Shown in pieces: positions 9,854-19,514 of a DNA stretch of 64,000 bases. The stretch is from NCBI GenBank assembly GCA_951394045.1, contig OX595996.1, positions 1,116,001 to 1,180,000 of the forward strand, in the 5' to 3' direction. The position numbers were made by a program, and so were the translations under genes. Source of the DNA: Nitzschia sp. DOCU1 (taxonomy: Eukaryota; Bacillariophyta; Bacillariophyceae; Bacillariales; Bacillariaceae). Below the pieces are notes generated by a model. The model made no database searches. It was not told where the DNA came from and saw nothing but the letters and a program-made list of their open reading frames with translations. How positions within the stretch are numbered: position 1 is the first letter of the stretch; each line of letters begins with the position of its first letter.

Positions 9854-10283
9854 TCAATCTCGTCCTGCTAATAATTATCCGTTCTGGATCCTTGCATCTA
9901 GCTTTTACTAGACCTGAAAAGAAGGGCCGTCTCTTATGATGTACGTTCTACAGCTTTAGTACGACGCGACGACCAGTGATTGAGCCTGGATGGAGTCATC
10001 GACCCGACTGACGCTGCGTAGCAGTCGTGAAAACTCCAATTTACTGACGCCGCCCCCCACCTTGTCAATGACAGCCGATTCCAGGTGTCGACCATAGGTG
10101 ACCACGGACATGGACTCGTCCTTGCGGCACTCTTGCAACAAAGCCCCAAATACGGTCGTCTCCATCATACGATCACGCACATTCTGGCTCGATAGGTCAC
10201 TTTCTGTTTGGAGCCATGTGATCCACTGTCCTTCGTCCAACTTTAAAGCATCAGCCCATACTTGCGCGGTAAAGTCTACGGAA
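9057..10283 (+). repeat. Segmental duplication, copy B
   Basis: This pairs with copy A (4290-5502). The right edge is sharp: both copies read gtaaagtctacgg, then copy A continues into the nucleoporin gene (acgtgctattgtcctcc) while copy B switches to sulfotransferase-tail-like DNA. Confidence 0.85.
9956..10282 (-). pseudogene. Duplicated 3' fragment of the Nup133-like gene
   Basis: It encodes the last ~108 residues of the nucleoporin (ending VVASY) in an unbroken frame that appears unchanged from 5175-5501. It has no start, promoter or propeller half. It was carried along with the sulfotransferase duplication. A 124-codon frame extends a little past the junction but its N-terminal residues are not nucleoporin. 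Near identity means either a recent event or ongoing gene conversion between the two ends. Confidence 0.85.
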
Positions 10284-10400
10284 GTACTCGTATCTTTTGC
10301 AAGATTGGTAATAGTAGTAGTACTAATCAATCAATAATCCATGCTAGCTAATTCTATCCTCATTCTGGATTCGTTCCTATCTACTAGCTGTTAGAGAGCT
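10284..10400 (+). repeat. Remnant of a third sulfotransferase 3' end
   Basis: Directly after the nucleoporin fragment the sequence actcgtatcttttgcaagat matches the sulfotransferase C-terminal codons (accggtatcttttgcgagat). It is followed by a diverged version of the same 3' UTR (ctaattctatcct..ttctgg..). This looks like the tail of an older third copy and a likely crossover partner. Confidence 0.6.
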
Positions 10401-10795
10401 GCGAGTATATAGGTTGGGGTGGGTCTGATAATGATCCGATAGATGAGAAGCCAACACACTGTGGTCTTTCGTCTCCCCAAGCAAGTTGATTCAGCTGCAT
10501 AGAATAGTGGAGGCTCTTTCGGCATCGCGGGTTCCATAACATGGATGTGTTATGTACCACATAAAACCCATACATAAGGGCATACATACTACTTTTTCCC
10601 GCCGGCCGTGCCCTCAGTTTGGCGCGAACTTGCAATGCTGCACAAAGAGAGCCGGCATGACCACCTGCCACCGGCATCATCATTGCCTTGTCCTCTTCAT
10701 TTTCTTCTTGCAAGACATCATCATTGAGAGTGCTACAACTCTCATTTCAATCCCTCTTTTTCTTCAGAGGCCATATCCAGTAGAAGCACAACACC
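10401..10795. other. Intergenic region
   Basis: No supported gene. The frames crossing it show no domain. It lies upstream of the Rtt106-like gene and probably holds its promoter. Confidence 0.3.
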
Positions 10796-12579
10796 ATGTG
10801 CCCTGGTCTTGCTCCTGGTAGAGCTAAAAAAAAGACTGCTGCCGTTCCCAGCACCGACGAAAAGAATAGTAAAGCTGTCGCCATGTCAACGAACTCTTCT
10901 TCTGCTTCACTAGATATTCAGCAATGCTCTGCCTCGGCCCTGGCCAGTCACTTGCTACAGGAGCGCTTTGCAGGAAAGACAGAACAAACTGTCGCATTCT
11001 TGCAGCAAGCTATTGAGTCGATTCAGCAGTCTGCCGAGCCAATCACTGCTGCTTCTTCCGCGAATAGCGACAAAGCACCTGCAGTAGAGTTAGGAAATCC
11101 TTTGCTGGCAACGCCCCTGGAAACGTCCTTGTTGAATCCTCGTGGAGGGAAATGTTCCATTCAATTGCATGATAATGGATATTTGGTGGCCACCCCACTC
11201 AAAACACCCTCCACACAGCTCATTGTCCCGGCAACGGCCGTGTCCCACATGATCTTGTTTGCCAAACCCGAAGAGTACAAGATCCTTCGCGATACTACTA
11301 CTTCTACGAAGAAGAAGCAACTACCTAATGCTCATTTGGTATTATTGAAACTGCACGAATCATCAGGAGTCACCTTTCAAACCAAGCCTGTCTCGCAAGT
11401 GTGTTTTGCACTTACCTGGGTCAAGGGTACGGGCCCGACAAGCCCCCGGTTAGTGGGGCAAGAACTAGACAGTAGTGACAATACTGCAGGATGGCAAGAG
11501 GCTACCATGGCATGGAAAGGCATTTTGGAAACATGCTTGGGTGGATCTCACAATCAGAACTTGGTAGTGACCCACGTACAAGCGACTACCAATACTACCA
11601 ACACCAACACGACGGATATACCCTTTGTATCGGCGTCGAGTCCCGATCAGTCCACGACCACGGGTGGCATGCCCTTTGTCAAGTGCTATCATGGAGTTCA
11701 AGATGGAGTCTTGTTTCCCTTGCGAGAAGGACTCCTCTTTTACAAGTATGTATACATGATATTGTCTTAATATTGACGTGTCGTCGTTGGTGCATATTCC
11801 CAAACTCACTCTTCCTGTGTTCTCGTTTGAATGCTTATCTATTACCTCCCTTTAGACCACCCAAATTCTTGCCCCGCCAAGAACTTGTGAGTATTGCTTG
11901 TGGCCGTGGCGGTGGTGGGGGACAATCGAGTTCTCGGTATGTCGACATGGTGATACAACTACAAACAGACCAGACGGAATTTACCAATATTCAGCGAGAA
12001 GAATTAGGCGTGTTGAATGAGTATATTCATCAAGTGTTGATTCCAGCCATGCAATCGGATCAGGCCACAGCAACCAAAACTTCCGGAAAGAAAAATGACG
12101 GCGACGATGATGATGATGCGACTGAAGACGATGAAGACGAGGAGGCTGCTGTCGAGGAAGACAATGACGACACGGATGATGAAGATGAAAACTTCGTGGA
12201 GGGCGATGACAACGACAATGAACATGACGAGCAAGACGGTAGCGACGACTCGGAAGACGATGAGGACGACGACGAGGAGGAGGATGACGATTTTGAAGTT
12301 GTCGACGACGATTTTGCCAAGGAATTGGCAAAGACGAAGAAGAATGCAACCTTTGAGGAGCCCCGGGCGAGTCGCAGTAGGAGCAATAGCAAAAGAAAGG
12401 GATCTCCCGTGGCACAGCAAGAAGACGAATTGGTAGAAGTAGCAGCTGCCGAAGCTGACGACGACGACGATATCATCGTGGCCAACGACGATGATTTTGA
12501 AGTCGTGCAGGCTGCGTCGTCGACGGAAAGCGAAGACGACCAATCTTCGGAATCTCCGGGGAAGAAAAGTCGAAATTAG
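10796..12579 (+). CDS. Rtt106/Pob3-type histone chaperone with acidic tail (two exons)
   Basis: Exons 10796-11745 and 11856-12579 are joined by a 110-base intron (GTATGT...CCCTTTAG, phase 2), giving 557 residues. The join fuses REGLLFYK to PPKFLPRQELVSI. This recreates the tandem-PH signature of the Rtt106/Pob3/SSRP1 middle domain, in which KCYHGVQDGVLFPL and a final FTNIQREELGVLNEYI are also typical. The last ~180 residues are extremely Asp/Glu-rich, as in histone chaperones, with short basic patches (SRSNSKRKG) that could serve nuclear import. Expected role: binding H3-H4 during replication or transcription, in the nucleus. The N-terminal ~90 residues are unconserved and ATG 10883 is a possible alternative start. 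It lacks an HMG box, so it is not full SSRP1. Confidence 0.75.
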
Positions 12580-12631
12580 TCGTATAGAAAATCAAGGAAT
12601 CTAAGAGTAAAAGTCTAACTGTTTATCATTT

Positions 12632-13639
12632 CTAAAGCAAAATTGTTTCTGATTTTCTTTCAGTTTGGACGTCCGACTTGCCCATTTCAAGGTCATTTTC
12701 TTGCATACCCAGAGCATCGGCCTCGGTATCCACAGTTTTACTGGTACTTTCAGAGGTGTCGGCTTCTGATTCCGTATAGCTCTTCTTGAGACACCGCTTG
12801 TAGAGTACCCAAAGAATGTACGACGCATAACTTTGGGCGAAGGTCAAGAGTACCAAAAGGGGCACGTACATGATCTTCCAATACAGGCCCCAGTTGCTGC
12901 GATCGTCATCCAAGACTCCCTTTCCGTAAGTCGCGACACAAAAGTATAGCAAACAGACAAGGCTGACGAGCGTCTTGATGAGAAAGGTTTGTCCGGCAGC
13001 AACCAAAAAGAGAAAGGATTGCCATTCTTGAATGATATCCATTCGAAAGACAAAGAGAGCTACAAAGCTCAACTGTTCTGTTGTAGCATAGAAACCCTCC
13101 AAAATCATGAACCGAAGATACAAAATGTTGCCCGTTTCCACAAAGGACGAGTAGGCTGTTTGGATCAGCAAAATGGTCACAAAGTGATGTAGCAAGAGAG
13201 GCCATCCGATCTTTTCGCGGTAAATGAGTTCCCAGATGTACAGGACGCAAATGGATTCCAATGAGAACACCATCCAGTTCATTTGCTCTTGGGTAGTTGT
13301 TTCTTGAAAGCGAAACAAAACATCAAACGAGCCCCAAACTTGACAAAAGAAGACAAGGGTCGTCATGAAGAATTGGATAATGTATGTGATGGCATTGCGG
13401 CGTTTGTCTTCGGAAAGCTCTTCAAATTTGCTGGCAATGTCGCGTCGTTTGATGGAAGCCAAACATTTTCGAGCCAGGACGGACGCAAACCAAACAATCA
13501 TAAAGTACATCATTGTAAACCAAGCGTACTGAAATGGACTGTAGATATCAGGGCGAAGGTTCCCCGTTTGCTCAAGAGCGGCAGCAAGGACCTCCTTCTG
13601 GGACATGGTTGATTGTTGTTCTGGAAAGTCGTCCATCAT
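12632..13639 (-). CDS. TLC-domain (TRAM/LAG1/CLN8-like) multipass membrane protein
   Basis: This 335-residue protein has about seven hydrophobic helices. Residues 120-165 carry a TLC-like block, with YIWELIYREK followed by LLLHHFVTILL and the paired His151-His152 typical of the fold. TLC proteins include ceramide synthases, TRAM-like and TMEM proteins of the ER. The ceramide synthase Lag1 motif proper is not evident, so a lipid-sensing or lipid-handling role is more cautious. The C-terminal ~50 residues are hydrophilic and acidic. It converges on the Rtt106-like gene, 52 bases away. Single exon, ATG 13639. Confidence 0.65.
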   Translation of the reverse strand: MMDDFPEQQSTMSQKEVLAAALEQTGNLRPDIYSPFQYAWFTMMYFMIVWFASVLARKCLASIKRRDIASKFEELSEDKRRNAITYIIQFFMTTLVFFCQVWGSFDVLFRFQETTTQEQMNWMVFSLESICVLYIWELIYREKIGWPLLLHHFVTILLIQTAYSSFVETGNILYLRFMILEGFYATTEQLSFVALFVFRMDIIQEWQSFLFLVAAGQTFLIKTLVSLVCLLYFCVATYGKGVLDDDRSNWGLYWKIMYVPLLVLLTFAQSYASYILWVLYKRCLKKSYTESEADTSESTSKTVDTEADALGMQENDLEMGKSDVQTERKSETILL

Positions 13640-14330
13640 TTTGGTTGTGATTAGTTGTTGTGCTGTAGGGTTGGCTTGTTTGATGCGATTTGAAATTGTG
13701 AGATCCGCAAAATCGCAACCGGACCTGCTGCGATAGTGTGGTCTTCCTTGGGCCGGTTTTAATTAGGAGAGGATTGGTCTTGGGTCACTTTCGACAAGGC
13801 AAGGGGCAATATTGCTTCGTCTAATTCGTTCTTGGAGGCATATTCATTTCTATCACTTGGGGTCTTGGCATTCTCACTGTGTACGAACGGATAGCGAGAA
13901 ACGGGAACTACGCGGCTTTCTCAAAGATCCAGCGCAGAATTTGCATGCAAAAATTACTTGCATCGACTTGCAAGCAGTATCGACAACAGCATGCAGAGTC
14001 GCCCAAGTGGCTGACTTTTCCAATAGGAAAGCAGCGTGCCATACCTGTCAAAGTTTGTCTCGTGTACCATTCTGGAGTTCGTCGCGGGATTCCTGCTAAT
14101 GATGTACGGCAGGGGTCAGTGGCGGAGCCTTTCCTCGATACGAAGAACCGATTCCACGAGTTTTCGTCGACCAAAGTCTCATTGCAAACGATGAGCGAGT
14201 ACAACATGGGCACATCATCACTTGTGCTACAAAGAGTTGACGCCTGCCCAGCGAGATTCAACAGCGTTGGCATGGCGCAGCATTTATATGATCTCTACTG
14301 GTTACTACAAAAGATCCAAGAAACAAGATT
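13640..14330. other. Intergenic region without supported gene
   Basis: A 151-codon plus-strand frame (13879-14334) crosses this region. It has no domain, no membrane or signal segment and ordinary composition, so I do not call it. Otherwise nothing is seen beyond probable promoter sequence of the TLC gene. Confidence 0.35.
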
Positions 14331-16556
14331 TTAAGTACTAGTTCGATTGCCCACCCTGCAGTCCTCTCGTTGAATTCCAAACACGTCGGAAAAATTCATT
14401 TCTAGCCCTAACCCTTCGTACTCCAAAGGGATGGTCCCAAACGACGTCCATTCGACTTCGTACTCCAAAGGGATTGTCCCATCCAAACAATTGGCTGAGA
14501 AGTCGGCTGCTAGAATGTTTTTCCAAGAAGCGTATGATTCAGGGAGTGTGCCGGTCAGATAATTGTCGGAGAGCCAAATGTATTCCAAATTTGTCAACTG
14601 ACTCCAACTGCCAGGAATGGTCCCCTGTATAAAATTGGCCGAGAAGTCGATAAAGCGAATGTTTGTCCAAGAAGCGTACGATTCAGGGAGCGTGCCAGTC
14701 AGATAACTGGTGTTTAACCAAACGTATTCCAAGTTTGTCAACTGGCTCCAAACATTCGGAAGTGTCCCAGTAAACAAATTGCCCTCCATTGACAAGATTG
14801 ACAAGGCCGACCATTGACTCCAAGATTCGGGAAGCGAGGCGGTCAGATAATTGTTAAAAAGCCAAACGTATTCAAGGCTAGTCAACTGGCTCCAACTGTC
14901 AGGGAGTGCGCCGGTCAAGGCATTTTCAGAAAGGTCCAATTGTGACAAAGAGGTACATTGAGTCCAAAAGTCGGGAAGCGTGCCTGTCAGATAATTGTCA
15001 TAAAGCCAAACGTATTCCAGGCTGGTCAACTTGCTCCAAGCATTCGGGAGGGTCCCAGTAAGCAAATTACTTCCAAGCACCAACCATGACAATGCGGTCC
15101 ATTGACTCCAAGAGTCTGGAAGCGTCCCCGTCAGATTGTTGTTGTAGAGATGCACAATTCCGACGTTGGACCATTCACTCCAAGCGTTTGGGAGCGTTCC
15201 CGATAAAGAATTTTGATCAAGTTCAAAATCCAACAACGCGGTCCATTGGCTCCATGACTTTGGAAGCGTGCCGGTCAGAATGTTGTGCCACAGGTAAATT
15301 ACTTCCAGGTGAGACAACCGATTCCACGCCTCTGGGAGTGTCCCTGCCAGTTCATTCATGGCCAAATCAATATATGTCAAATTCGATAGATGACCAATTT
15401 CACTTGGAAGTGTTCCCGTCAACAAGTTGTCATAGAGGGCCAGAATGCGAAGTTCAGCTGGAAACGTGGTCGCAATGGTGCCGCTTAGGCTACATCTAGT
15501 AAAATCCAAGACATCCAAGCCAGTCAGCTCTGCCAACCAGGACGGCATAGGCGACAGGTCAAAAAGGTTGGTTTCGAAACTCAGTTCCTTGAGATCCGAA
15601 AGATATCGTAGAGCGCTTGGTATCGCATTTTGGAGGCCGTTTTGAGCGATACGAAGAGATTGAACCCGCCCTTCCGTATCGCATTTGATAACACCAGCTG
15701 GAAGGGAAGTCACGTTGAGACCATCGAATGAAGACCCTTGGTAGTCGTCGTAGGGAATGGTTTCTTTCCATGTGCATTCGTCGTCCTGGGAAAGAAAGCG
15801 AAGTTGGTTTGACCATCCAGTTCCATTGGTAGTGAAATAGAAATTTGCAAGCACAAATCGTTGTACAATCCGCCATTCCGGAGTGTATGGATCGTCCAAA
15901 ATGCCACTCTGGTCGTACTTTGTGAGCCATTGATAGGCCTCTTGCTCGTACCTTCCATTCTTCAATTCGTTTCCGATGATTGGCTGCAAAATCAGCCATG
16001 GATCTTTTAACTCTGGCGCTGGGGTTGGAGAAGGACTCTCTACTTGTTCGGCGTTGTTATTATCCCGAAGGGTCAAGGGCAAAGCAATACTCAACGCCAT
16101 TGCAACAACGACCAGGCCACGAACAAACCACCAAATCCGGGCATCGACTTGTGTCTCGTTTTGAAGCACCGTGGCTTCAATGGGCGGTGCTGTGGCCGGT
16201 TTCCTTTGTTCCCCTGATGGTTCTTCGCCCACGACGTAGGCATCCACTTGCAGTGCCTCCTCGACTGCGCTGGCTTGTTCATCGTTTGTCGTCGGAGAGG
16301 TCAAAACCATACGATTGCCATCGACCACTTGACCTTCCGCGTCCTCGATATCGTTTTGATTCTCGCCGCGGGGCATCTCTGGACCGTCTTCTCGACCAGT
16401 GCTGCTGGTTGCCGTCCTCGAAGGCATTCCCATTCTTCTTTGTCTTTCTTCGTAGTAACTAGGGCCCTGTTCTTTACGCCTTTTTGACAGCTTTGTTGTA
16501 TTCTTGTGAAGCAAGCTGAATGTTGTGAGGATGATTGGGGCCCGTTCGCATCGCAT
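14331..16556 (-). CDS. LRR receptor-like protein with N-terminal transmembrane segment
   Basis: About 741 residues. A Ser/Glu-rich cytosolic region (~140 residues) is followed by a single membrane helix (WWFVRGLVVVAMALSIALPL), a Pro-rich stalk (SPSPTPAP) and a cap domain with TTNGTGWSNQ and ECTW. After the cap come about 15 plant-type LRRs of 23-24 residues with LTGTLP...W..L..L..L. N-in/C-out topology puts the LRRs outside the cell or in the lumen. No kinase or other C-terminal domain follows. Repeats alternate between two very similar units, and the C-terminus repeats GTIPLEYE twice, so recent internal duplication is likely. The open frame begins at a non-ATG codon; the first ATG is 16556, and ATG 16433 or 16427 are alternatives. 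This layout is much expanded in pennate diatoms; the ligand is unknown. Confidence 0.75.
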   Translation of the reverse strand: MRCERAPIILTTFSLLHKNTTKLSKRRKEQGPSYYEERQRRMGMPSRTATSSTGREDGPEMPRGENQNDIEDAEGQVVDGNRMVLTSPTTNDEQASAVEEALQVDAYVVGEEPSGEQRKPATAPPIEATVLQNETQVDARIWWFVRGLVVVAMALSIALPLTLRDNNNAEQVESPSPTPAPELKDPWLILQPIIGNELKNGRYEQEAYQWLTKYDQSGILDDPYTPEWRIVQRFVLANFYFTTNGTGWSNQLRFLSQDDECTWKETIPYDDYQGSSFDGLNVTSLPAGVIKCDTEGRVQSLRIAQNGLQNAIPSALRYLSDLKELSFETNLFDLSPMPSWLAELTGLDVLDFTRCSLSGTIATTFPAELRILALYDNLLTGTLPSEIGHLSNLTYIDLAMNELAGTLPEAWNRLSHLEVIYLWHNILTGTLPKSWSQWTALLDFELDQNSLSGTLPNAWSEWSNVGIVHLYNNNLTGTLPDSWSQWTALSWLVLGSNLLTGTLPNAWSKLTSLEYVWLYDNYLTGTLPDFWTQCTSLSQLDLSENALTGALPDSWSQLTSLEYVWLFNNYLTASLPESWSQWSALSILSMEGNLFTGTLPNVWSQLTNLEYVWLNTSYLTGTLPESYASWTNIRFIDFSANFIQGTIPGSWSQLTNLEYIWLSDNYLTGTLPESYASWKNILAADFSANCLDGTIPLEYEVEWTSFGTIPLEYEGLGLEMNFSDVFGIQREDCRVGNRTST

Positions 16557-17080
16557 TTGTGACACCAGTTCGCACCTTTCAGGATACCGGTAAAAAAATA
16601 ATGGTGGTAGTCGAATTCGGAGATGCCGCCCGCCTCGTCCGAGCGCGTCGTCGTCCGCCTGTCGTCAAACCTACCTACCGGTAACTTGGCGGGTGTCCAC
16701 GCGGCCACAGACATTCAATATCGCACGATAATGTTTCGTACAGGTACTATCGCCGCAAGCCTTTCACTACCAGGCATTGCAGTAGTAGGTCGTACTAGCT
16801 AGTATCGTAGTAGTAATCGCTCTCTAGAGCAATGTCCTCATCGACCCGCACCAGGGCGATAGTACCACTAATACTAGCAAAACCCATATCCACCCGAGTT
16901 CATTGCAATACTAAGATTAAAAATGGCGACTACTCATTACTAGTATTACTGAGCAATCGTGTGGAAATTACGCATACGCTTCAACTACTAAGCAAAGTCT
17001 GGGGACCATGCAGGCCCATATCCAAAGTAGCAGCGCCGAAGGATATCGACAGCAGCAATTAAGAAGTCTCCAACATAATT
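16557..17080. other. Intergenic region with short tagtactag-type repeats
   Basis: No gene is supported. Bases 16730-16820 and 16920-16960 carry scattered tacta/agtagta motifs of the kind found in other gaps in this window. Confidence 0.3.
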
Positions 17081-17821
17081 TTACTGCAACCCCTTGGGTC
17101 GTTTCTTTAGCGCTTGTATGGCTGCCATGGCATCCCCAGCAATCGATTGACTTGCTTTGGATGTGGCGGCGCTCGCTGCACCCAAGGCTTTCTCCACGGC
17201 TTTCTCTTGGATCCCACCTTCAATGCCACTCAAGAGCAAGGCTGGCGCAGCCTGACAGGCAGCTTTAGCATCCATCATCATCATGGTACTCACGAATTCG
17301 AGTCCATATTGCACATGTTCGGGCCGATAGCCCAAGAATCTAGGCTCTGCCTCCAAATAACCGAGCCCGAACTCTTGAATCACCCAATCTGCCGTCTCCA
17401 TTACTGTGACTGAAGGCAATCGTAAAAGCTGTGGACATGCCTTGAGGAATTCGTCTGGGTCTGCTTTCATACCTCTTTCTTGTAGTTGCCGATGCGTCTC
17501 GACCCAAATCTGGCCCTGATCCCAGTCCACCACACTGTTTGATTCCTCCTCCCCGCTACCAGAAAATTCTTCAGTCACTTGCTCCCTCGAAGAAAGATTC
17601 AATACTGGTCGATTCATGGAATCTTCCAAGCGCTCCCAGGGCAGTTTGACTTTGGCCGCCTCGACATTGTAGTCTTTTTCGCTGTTGCTACCACCACCAG
17701 CAAATGATTGGGTATTCCACTCCCGATATTTGTGTGTGACAGCTGGGCTTTTCCTTGATACAAAAGCTGCGTCGGCGCAAATCGTGCACAGGGTCATCAG
17801 AAATACCATGCAAGCACTCAT
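17081..17821 (-). CDS. Plastid-targeted-looking protein, possibly mTERF-like
   Basis: 246 residues. The N-terminus MSACMVFLMTLCTICADAAF is a signal peptide. It ends in an Ala-Phe junction followed by a basic Ser/Lys stretch, resembling the bipartite presequence that takes proteins into diatom plastids (the ASAFAP-type motif with Phe at +1). Residues ~120-200 contain two units of the form FLKACPQLL..........WVIQEFGL and LEAEPRFLG.....V..GLEFV. The spacing of Pro-Leu followed by an amphipathic helix recalls mTERF repeats of organelle transcription factors. Only two or three units are visible, fewer than full mTERF proteins, so this is tentative. It is divergent from the PrmA gene. Function uncertain. 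Confidence 0.5.
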   Translation of the reverse strand: MSACMVFLMTLCTICADAAFVSRKSPAVTHKYREWNTQSFAGGGSNSEKDYNVEAAKVKLPWERLEDSMNRPVLNLSSREQVTEEFSGSGEEESNSVVDWDQGQIWVETHRQLQERGMKADPDEFLKACPQLLRLPSVTVMETADWVIQEFGLGYLEAEPRFLGYRPEHVQYGLEFVSTMMMMDAKAACQAAPALLLSGIEGGIQEKAVEKALGAASAATSKASQSIAGDAMAAIQALKKRPKGLQ

Positions 17822-18190
17822 ACTTCAACATTATCGTTTGGTGGCGTAGGTACACTTCAAGCAGATTTCAGACGTGCCAATCTTTGGCTCCAATGATTTT
17901 CTAAGCAAAGCAGTAAGGTAGACTTCTAGAGTAGTGGCGTCTCTAGAGTGGTCGAAGATGAATGCATTATGGTGGCAGGCTGTGGTTGGTGATCTTCATG
18001 AGAATTTGGATTTGCATTCCATTTTTTGGATACGCGTTCGGCACGACTAACCGTCGACCGTCGTCCTTCCGACGACCGTGCCAAAAAGATCCAACGCCAA
18101 AAAAGCCCATCACCAATCAAAGCCATCACAACATGTTGTGCTTTTTCTTTTAGACCATTATGCTCTGACCTGATCCTACTTTCATCCAAG
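17822..18190. promoter_or_regulatory. Shared divergent promoter region of two plastid-targeted genes
   Basis: 369 bases separate the two ATGs. No known motif stands out. Both flanking genes carry apparent plastid presequences, so shared control is an inference from the arrangement. Confidence 0.35.
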
Positions 18191-19438
18191 ATGAATACCC
18201 CCAAAGTTTTCCTTTGCCTTGCTGCATATCTGCTTCTGAGCCTAGTTGAGGGCTTTCCGGTTGCCCCATTCCTACTCCGTCCAAATAGCTTCACGTGGAA
18301 GCAGTTTGTGGCAGCCGAAGATGTGACCCTTGCCGTCGGCAGCAGTGGCGAAGACGACGATAATGTTCCCGATGCTTCGTCATTACGGAGCATGACGTTT
18401 TCAAATCTCCGCAAGGATCAAGAACCTCAATTGCTCTGTAACTTTCTCATGGAGCTCGGTGCCTGCAGTACCAGCATTATTGACTCGGATTTGGGCACCG
18501 ACGTGGAAAAACCCATTTTTGACGAATTTGATGCTTCGGGCATGACGCGCACATTAGCGGCCTTGCATGTTTGGGACCATTGTGATGTTTCAGCACATTT
18601 TCCTGCATCGACCGATTTGCGATGGATTATGGAGTTGGTAGAGGACGCCTTTCCCGACCTGCCAAAATATGAAGTGACACAAGTCGAGAACAAGGACTGG
18701 GTCTTGCATGTCCAACAGGCTTGGAAGCCGATTGTTCTTCCACCGTTTGTGTTGAGATTTCCATGGCATACAGATGAAATGGTCCAAGAAGCCGTGGAAA
18801 AGGCATTGGGTCACGTGGACTCTTCCAAAGTGGTAGGCTTGAAGTTGCAAGGTGGCATCGCCTTTGGAACTGGAGAACACCCAACCACACAGCTATGCAT
18901 GGAATGGATCGGCAATGTGATTGCGTCTAGTGATACAACCGTGGAAAGATTCATGGATTATGGTGCCGGGTCTGGTGTCTTGGGTATGGCTGCCTGCAAA
19001 TTGGATCCTTCGATCACAGCCGTCGGTGTCGACATTGACGTGGATGCCATTCACATCGCCAACGCCAATGCGCAAGACAATGGAGTGGACATGACCAATT
19101 ATTTGAGCAATTTGATGCAAACAACAGATGACGAATCACGCAGTGTTCTCCTGAAAGCCTATGGCAACAGTGGTGCTGCCGCTCAAGTGCTGCCGGACGA
19201 GTACAATGGGCCAATTTACGACGCTTGTGTTGCCAATATTTTGGCTGGACCATTGGTCACGCTGGCACCGACCCTTGCCGGATTGCTCAAACCAGGAGGC
19301 AAACTTGGGTTGAGTGGCATCATGGCAACTCAGTCTGAAATGATCTTGGAGGCCTACTCTCCTTTGTTCGACGACGTGCGAGTGGAAAACCAGCTGGGAA
19401 TTTGGATTTTAGTGACGGGAACGAGGAAAAGCGAGTGA
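18191..19438 (+). CDS. prmA: Ribosomal protein L11 methyltransferase (PrmA), plastid-targeted
   Basis: 415 residues from ATG 18191. The frame is open further upstream, but this ATG begins a signal peptide (VFLCLAAYLLLSLVEG) followed by FPVAPFLLRP, which fits a bipartite plastid presequence with Phe at +1. The body is a class I SAM methyltransferase. It contains the PrmA hallmark GIAFGTGEHPTT, motif I MDYGAGSGVLGMAA, the acidic GVDIDVDAI, and the catalytic NILAGPL loop (bacterial N.(I/L)A..L), then LLKPGGKLGLSGI. The expected reaction is trimethylation of ribosomal protein L11, here presumably of the plastid ribosome. The usual ~290-residue enzyme plus presequence accounts for the length, with an N-terminal substrate-recognition domain at 70-190. 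Confidence 0.88.
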   Translation: MNTPKVFLCLAAYLLLSLVEGFPVAPFLLRPNSFTWKQFVAAEDVTLAVGSSGEDDDNVPDASSLRSMTFSNLRKDQEPQLLCNFLMELGACSTSIIDSDLGTDVEKPIFDEFDASGMTRTLAALHVWDHCDVSAHFPASTDLRWIMELVEDAFPDLPKYEVTQVENKDWVLHVQQAWKPIVLPPFVLRFPWHTDEMVQEAVEKALGHVDSSKVVGLKLQGGIAFGTGEHPTTQLCMEWIGNVIASSDTTVERFMDYGAGSGVLGMAACKLDPSITAVGVDIDVDAIHIANANAQDNGVDMTNYLSNLMQTTDDESRSVLLKAYGNSGAAAQVLPDEYNGPIYDACVANILAGPLVTLAPTLAGLLKPGGKLGLSGIMATQSEMILEAYSPLFDDVRVENQLGIWILVTGTRKSE

Positions 19439-19514
19439 TTTGACAAACTAGACAAAACTACTTCAATCGCTTCTATCGATGCCGAGTTAATACCTCACAG
19501 GAATAGACCGTGTC

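Noticed and set aside
11981..12543. Long minus-strand frames opposite the acidic tail of the Rtt106-like gene
   Set aside because: Antisense of GAC/GAA/GAT repeats; composition (Ser/Val/His runs) is that of a shadow.
13879..14334. 151-codon plus-strand frame between the TLC and LRR genes
   Set aside because: No domain, signal, membrane segment or neighbour support; length is within chance for this composition.
18191..19438. Bacterial contamination or recent transfer (PrmA, CesT-like)
   Set aside because: PrmA has a diatom-type bipartite presequence and sits among intron-containing eukaryotic genes; an old plastid-derived gene is sufficient.
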